Positions 58,707 through 64,000 of a DNA stretch of 64,000 bases are shown in pieces. Positions within the stretch are counted from its first letter, which is position 1, and each line of letters starts with the position of its first letter. The stretch is taken from positions 2,514,501 through 2,578,500 of the forward strand of contig WAEK01000007.1 in the NCBI GenBank assembly GCA_011634665.1, given 5' to 3'. The notes below the pieces were generated by a model, which saw nothing but the letters and a program-made list of their open reading frames with translations, did not search any database and was not told where the DNA came from. The DNA is from Mortierella sp. BCC40632 (taxonomy: Eukaryota > Mortierellomycota > Mortierellomycetes > Mortierellales > Mortierellaceae). Position numbers and translations under genes: made by a program.

Positions 58707-59895
58707 TTTTACTCGAAAGGGTTGTTGTGGAAAGTGGTTCCTGAGTACGGTGAAAGGAAGAGTGGAGGGTTGATGAATGGAGTTACACCCTCAAGAGAAG
58801 GAATGAAGGAAGTGTCATAGACTGATGGAGTAGTTGTGATCCGAGTGAGGTGGAAGTGAAAAGAGAAGTGACAGATGCTGATGAAGAATAGAAGATGACA
58901 GATGAGAGATCAGCGTCAGATGAGGAAGGAGAATGAGTGAGTAAGAGAGAGAGGAAAGCATGGGATAGTGAATCAGGTAAATAAAAGTAATCTCACCATC
59001 GTTTCTCCTGACAGCTGCCCAAGAGCAACAATAATAAAAAATGGTTCACGATACTAGTGCCACCATGGCGAATTATTCAGGCTGAGTTGAACTAACCGCA
59101 GGCTCCATCTTCATCAATGCCAAGGGGTAGTTAAGGTTCACAAGGCAAATGCTGTGCTCTGGGCTCAAAAAAGAGAACTGCATGACATCCTCGACTCTCG
59201 TTTCTGAAGAGACACAAGTGCCTCACTATCATCACTGCCTCAAACGCGCGGTCTATTGTCCAAAGCACTCGAACAACGAGAAATAATGGGCCCGCCATTG
59301 CATATGAACTAAAGCAAAGGTCTGACCAGCATGGTTGTGATACTTCATGGAGACAGCGAGGGTTCTTTTAATCGTCTTCCTCTCCTCAGGTTTAAGATTT
59401 CTACATTGCTCCCGTATGCGATCTCGACTGTTCAGGTGGGTGGTTTTTTCATATGTGAGTAACACAACAGGGAGAGCGAAAAAACGAAAGCGATAAACTG
59501 TTGCTTTCAAACCTGAGGAAGACGATTTTTAATGTGATTGAGATTCATGGGATGGGTCAGAGCGTGATTGTTGATGATAGGCGATAAGAGGACCAATGCT
59601 GACCCGAGGCTCTCAGTCATTAGACCACTTGCACATACAATCCTTTTCGAGTTCTAGTATTCGACATTTTGGCATTAAGAGAGTCTAAATATGCCAATTG
59701 GATAGTTACTCCTCAGAATGAGAGACCGAGAGAGTCGGTGTTGGACTCATGGATTAGAAAAAAAACAAAAACAAAACCCAGAAACAAAAAAAAAAAGCAG
59801 ATTATTTGTTCGACTAGTGTTGGTATTTATTTGGTGGAGATGCAGGAACTGTGGATGCTCGATAAATGTGAAGATGGTAATCCTCTGTCGCCTAA
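58707..59895. other. Promoter region of kelch copy A and spacer to copy B
   Basis: It is purine-rich near the start codon (58740-58980) and is repeated almost identically upstream of copy B (61964-63153). It includes an open 85-codon minus-strand frame (59253-59510) without an ATG start. No separate gene is supported. Confidence 0.5.
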
Positions 59896-62800
59896 TTAAA
59901 CGAAACCCCTGTGATGTCCAACTGGCTCTGTATTCACATTCCGAGAAGCGACCGGATGTGGAGTTCCATGTGAGTGTACATAATTTGGGACGCTATAGTT
60001 GTGATTGAGAGGAACTGGAGTTCCATACTGAGGTTCATTAGGGCGTGGATTGCCATTCTGCTGGTTCCCTGATTGTGAGGGAAGAGGATGGTTGTTTTGT
60101 TGAACATAGTCATCATTCTGGTACTCGATAGGCTGTGGGAGATGGTACCGAGGAGTTCTTGAATTTTGGTTGCGTGGAGGTCGTGGAGATATCGGTGGCA
60201 ATTGATGTTGTTCATCTTCGGACTACGAATGATATTCTCCTTTGTATGAGTAGCTATTGGCAGGTATGTTATGCGACTGGTATTGGTTATCCTGATGCCA
60301 GCGGTCCTGGTATTGGCGATCCTGATATTGAGGATCTTGATTAGATTCGCTGCGCATTGTATTCATTGTCATTATAGTCGGTTTCAGGGTCCCTGCGATC
60401 TCTCCTGGAATGATCATTGCTTGAAGATGATCTCTCGACCATGTCTTTTGGATGATCGTACTCCTCTGACTTGCCATGCTTGCGTCTGACAAAGAAAAAG
60501 ATAGCTGCAACAAGACCGATTAAGGCAACTCCACCACCAACTCCTCCAGCAATGGCGGCAATATTTGGCCGACTACCCTTGGAGTCCAAAACATTGCTAT
60601 TTCCTGTCCCACTGCCGAAGTTATTTCCTGTCCCACTGCCGTGGTTACCATCAAGGTTTAGGGGGGCTTTTGGAGGAAGTGGAGAAACCGAATAGCTACT
60701 GACCCAAGATTCAGAAGCAAAGTCAAATATGACGGGGTTGTGATCGGCATGGACGGGAGTATCCTCCAGATCGTAAACAAACCCTATTACAAGCCATAGA
60801 CATTGTTCAAATGAAGTTTAGTTGGCATTTCCAAACAACATTTATCGTCCTTCAGCACTTCTTAGATCCACACTTACCACCCCAGGCAACAAACGAATAT
60901 CTCGTGGCTACACACGCCATCCCTACTCTCTGATGATCACGCTGAGGTAAATTTGCAAGTATCTTCACCGTCATTGACTTCAAATCAAGGACGTAGAGAT
61001 GTAAATTATAAATGTAGGCTGAAGGTGCCCCTGATCGTCCTCCGAAGATATAGAACTTGTTTTCATCTAATGCATCTGTTGTGAAAGAGAGTGTTCATCT
61101 TGTAAGAATGTACATGAGCAAGAACTTTATCCGGATTTATGTCAAATGGGACTAAGGCACTAACCTCTGACGAAACAGGTTCCAGCCGCCGGTAGAATAT
61201 CACCCTGGAAAACCTATACATTAGCCAAGCATCCACAGGTTAATCGTTGAAGTATCTAGTGATCAACACGAATAGAGAATGTTTAACTTACCAGAGGTTC
61301 CCAAGAGTTTGGTCCTAGTTTATAGAAATCCATACTTGGGTTTCTATCCACTGAGTTCGCATACAATACAGTACCTCCGTCTAGAGGACACCAGACAGCT
61401 GCAGAGTAATGACCTGGAGGAGGTGGCAAGGTCCTGAAACTTGGTGGATTGATAGAGGATACAACCAAATTGATCGAGGGCAAGTAGATTTCTCCACTTG
61501 GGGACGCAACTATTGCTCCTCTGTAAGGTCGTTTTCGCAGCTTCAAAGTCAACTCAGGAAGGTCGGTCCAATTGCCAGAAGTTCCAAAGACACCCACTCG
61601 GCCATCGTTGTTTGGGCCACTCCTTCCAAATACAAGGAACCGCCCATCGGGTAATAGTGCTCCTTTTGTTCCTATAATTGGAGGGGATCCTTGGTTACTT
61701 GGTATCAAATTGGTCCATGCAGGGTTTTCTGCTGTCCAGTCTTTGGTCAGATCAAGTTGGAAGTAGCTGTTGTTTGTTCCTGGATATGAGCCACCCGTAA
61801 TGACAAGACGAGTTTTCGAGGAATCATAGGCCATGTCATCCATCTCTGTTTTCCAAGGAGTAGAGGGATTAAATTGTTGTTGTGCCTCAACGAGGAAGGA
61901 GAACGTTGATAGTGTGGTCATCACAATTGACGTGACCACAGGAAGTCGAAAGACTGGAGCCATTTTTACTCGAAAGGGTTGTTGTGGAAAGTGGTTCCTG
62001 AGTACGGTGAAAGGAAGAGTGGAGGGTTGATGAATGGAGTTACACCCTCAAGAGAAGGAATGAAGGAAGTGTCATAGACTGATGGAGTAATTGTGATCCG
62101 AGTGAGGTGGAAGTGAAAAGAGAAGTGACAGATGCTGATGAAGAATAGAAGATGACAGATGAGAGATCAGCGTCAGATGAGGAAGGAGAATGAGAGAGAG
62201 AGAGAGGAAAGCATGGGATAGTGAATCAGGTAAATAAAAGCAATCTCACCATCGTTTCTCCTGACAGCTGCCCAAGAGCAACAATAATAAAAAATGGTTC
62301 ATGATACTAGTGCCACCATGGCGAATTATTTAGGCTGAGTGAGCCAACCACAGGCTCCATCTTCATCAATGCCGAAGGGAAGTTAGGGTTCACAAGGCAA
62401 ATGCTGTGCTCTGGGCTCAAAAAAGAGAACTGCATGACATCCTCGACTCTCGTTTCTGAAGAGACACAAGTGCCTCACTATCATCACTGCCTCAAACGCG
62501 CGGTCTATTGTCCAAAGCACTCGAACAACGAGAAATAATGGGCCCGCCATTGCATATGAACTAAAGCAAAGGTCTGACCAGCATGGTTGTGATACTTCAT
62601 GGAGACAGCGAGGGTTCTTTTAATCGTCTTCCTCTCCTCAGGTTTAAGATTTCTACATTGCTCCCGTATGCGATCTCGACTGTTCAGGTGGGTGGTTTTT
62701 TCATATGTGAGTAACACAACAGGGAGAGCGAAAAAACGAAAGCGATAAACTGTTGCTTTCAAACCTGAGGAAGACGATTTTTAATGTGATTGAGATTCAT

Positions 62801-62901
62801 GGGATGGGTCAGAGCGTGATTGTTGATGATAGGCGATAAGAGGACCAATGCTGACCCGAGGCTCTCAGTCATTAGACCACTTGCACATACAATCCTTTTC
62901 G
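59646..62901. repeat. Tandem duplication unit 2 (contains kelch copy B)
   Basis: Exon 1 starts of copies A and B are 3257 bases apart, but their tail ends are 3510 apart. The difference places a net loss of about 253 bases inside the tail of copy B. The promoter-side half (59000-59650 against 62250-62905) is nearly identical, so the duplication is recent. Confidence 0.85.
59896..61963 (-). pseudogene. Kelch-type membrane protein, copy B, tail truncated
   Basis: Exons 61292-61963, 61165-61213, 60878-61075 and 60341-60783 stay open and encode 453 residues: signal peptide, kelch ectodomain, stalk and transmembrane helix. Just after the juxtamembrane segment (YNDNEYNAQRI) a deletion fuses the frame to TAA at 60341. 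The remaining tail sequence (60340-59896) is still recognisable. It has lost most QYQD units and carries a TAG where copy A has GAG (near 60226). The protein, if made, would have a 50-residue cytoplasmic part instead of about 290. The stalk differs from copy A by a short duplication (GSGTGNNFGSGTGNSN). Splice sites are intact, so it may be a receptor-like short form rather than dead. Confidence 0.8.
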
Positions 62902-63153
62902 AGTTCTAGTATTCGACATTTTGGCATTAAGAGAGTCTAAATATGCCAATTGGATAGTTACTCCTCAGAATGAGAGACCGAGAGAGTCGGTGTTGGACTC
63001 ATGGATTAGAATAAAAAAAAAACAAAAACAAAAAAAACCAGAAACAAAAAAAAAGCAGATTATTTGTTCGACTAGTGTTGGTATTTATTTGGTGGAGATG
63101 CAGGAACTGTGGATGCTCGATAAATGTGAAGATGGTAATCCTCTGTCGCCTAA
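61964..63153. other. Promoter region of kelch copy B and spacer to copy C
   Basis: It is a near copy of 58707-59895, including an identical 85-codon frame without ATG at 62505-62762. No separate gene is supported. Confidence 0.5.
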
Positions 63154-64000
63154 TTAAACGAAACCCCTGTGATGTCCAACTGGCTCTGTATTCACATTCC
63201 GAGAAGCGACCGGATGTGGAGTTCCATGTGAGTGTACATAATTTGGGACGCTATAGTTGTGATTGAGAGGAACTGGAGTTCCATACTGAGGTTCATTAGG
63301 GCGTGGATTGCCATTCTGCTGGTTCCCTGATTGTGAGGGAAGAGGATGGTTGTTTTGTTGAACATAGTCATCATTCTGGTACTCGATAGGCTGTGGGAGA
63401 TGGTACCGAGGAGTTCTTGAATTTTGGTTGCGTGGAGGTCGTGGAGGTATCGGTGGCAATTGATGTTGTTCATCATCGGACTCCGAATGGTATTCTTCTT
63501 TGTATGAGTAGTTATTGGCAGGTATGTTATGCGACTGATCTCTCTCACTGTCCCTCTGATGACCTTGGTCCAATAGTGGGCCATTGGGATCAGATACTGA
63601 AGAAGGAATCCCAGTCGCAGGAGGAAGCTCGAGACTATCTTGCCGACCTCTACCCATGTGACCTCTAGAGCTGTGTCGCAACGGTTCAACCTGCTCCTGA
63701 TATTGGTGATCCTGATATTGGTGATCCTGATATTGGTTGTCTTGATATTGGTTGTCCTGGTACTGGCGGTCCTGGTACTGACGATACTGATGCTGGCGGC
63801 CCTGATGCTGGCGGTCCTGGTATTGGCGATCCTGATATTGAGGATCTTGACTAGATTCTCTGTGCATTGCTGCGACTGCAGCAATACGTCGAGCATTGTA
63901 TTCATTGTCATTATAGTCGGTTTCAGGGCCCCTACGATCTCTCCTGGAATGATCATTGCTTGAAGATGATCTCTCGACCATGTCTTTTGGATGATCGTAC
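63154..64000 (-). CDS. Kelch-type membrane protein, copy C, partial (cytoplasmic tail only)
   Basis: Only the 3' part of the last exon is inside the window; the reading frame is open from the edge to TAA at 63154. It covers the juxtamembrane DHPKDMVERSSSSNDHSRRD, the full QYQD repeat array and the Pro/Gln-rich end. It matches copy A throughout the repeats, and its last 100 residues share copy B variants (GTPVPLNHNYSVPN, NVNTEP, where A has L, I and A). The tail is intact, unlike B. Ectodomain and membrane helix must lie beyond 64000. Confidence 0.85.
   Translation of the reverse strand, partial: YDHPKDMVERSSSSNDHSRRDRRGPETDYNDNEYNARRIAAVAAMHRESSQDPQYQDRQYQDRQHQGRQHQYRQYQDRQYQDNQYQDNQYQDHQYQDHQYQEQVEPLRHSSRGHMGRGRQDSLELPPATGIPSSVSDPNGPLLDQGHQRDSERDQSHNIPANNYSYKEEYHSESDDEQHQLPPIPPRPPRNQNSRTPRYHLPQPIEYQNDDYVQQNNHPLPSQSGNQQNGNPRPNEPQYGTPVPLNHNYSVPNYVHSHGTPHPVASRNVNTEPVGHHRGFV

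Larger units (their letters stand above)
56170..59645. repeat. Tandem duplication unit 1 (contains kelch copy A)
   Basis: The unit begins near the sequence AGTATTCGACA at about 56177 and ends where the same sequence recurs at about 59655. Coding, intron and promoter sequence are all repeated in the next unit, with near identity in the promoter half. Confidence 0.8.

Overview
The window reads as a filamentous fungal nuclear chromosome, most likely an early-diverging one of the Mortierellaceae type. That placement is inferred from gene style, not from a search. Genes have up to seven short GT-AG introns. Promoters and introns are rich in CT/GA microsatellites and long poly(T)/poly(A) tracts. 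The proteins are typically fungal: chitin deacetylase, Nsp1, Mdm33/She9, Rcl1, Sec59 and a PMCA-type calcium pump. I see no rRNA, convincing tRNA, CRISPR or prokaryotic operon. All exon joins were placed by hand from splice sites and family conservation.

Layout. 1-8.3 kb is a repeat-rich, transposon-worn stretch holding one P-loop GTPase (2537-3319), a broken Tigger/pogo-type transposase (+) and a broken hAT transposase (-), plus a 52-codon acidic orphan frame. 8.5-9.7 kb encodes a secreted, probably GPI-anchored chitin deacetylase. After about 3 kb without genes comes a C2H2 zinc-finger regulator (-, 12811-14250), then a P2B calcium ATPase (-, 15573-19481). Mdm33 (-, 20967-23082) and the FG nucleoporin Nsp1 (+, 23393-25561) diverge from a 310-bp promoter. 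26.8-38.3 kb carries three + strand genes: a large dolichol kinase, an AKR7-type aldo/keto reductase with eight exons, and a five-exon unknown protein. An 805-residue low-complexity nuclear-looking protein follows (-, 39181-41713). 41.7-51.7 kb is a 10-kb stretch with no gene I can support, dense in GA/CA/T simple repeats.

The right arm begins with two nucleolar ribosome-biogenesis genes, RCL1 (-) and a Utp16/Bud21-like protein (+), diverging from a 434-bp region. It ends with a recent head-to-tail array (about 56.2 kb to the window edge) of a kelch-type, single-pass membrane protein with a long glutamine/tyrosine-rich tail. The first copy is intact. The second has lost its tail by a deletion frameshift plus a nonsense codon. 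The third runs off the window.

Most intact genes are housekeeping: calcium homeostasis, protein glycosylation, mitochondrial inner-membrane shape, nuclear pore and 18S rRNA processing. The unusual material is the kelch-membrane array, the GTPase lying among transposon remains, two unrecognised proteins, and the way homopolymer tracts sit inside introns next to splice acceptors.
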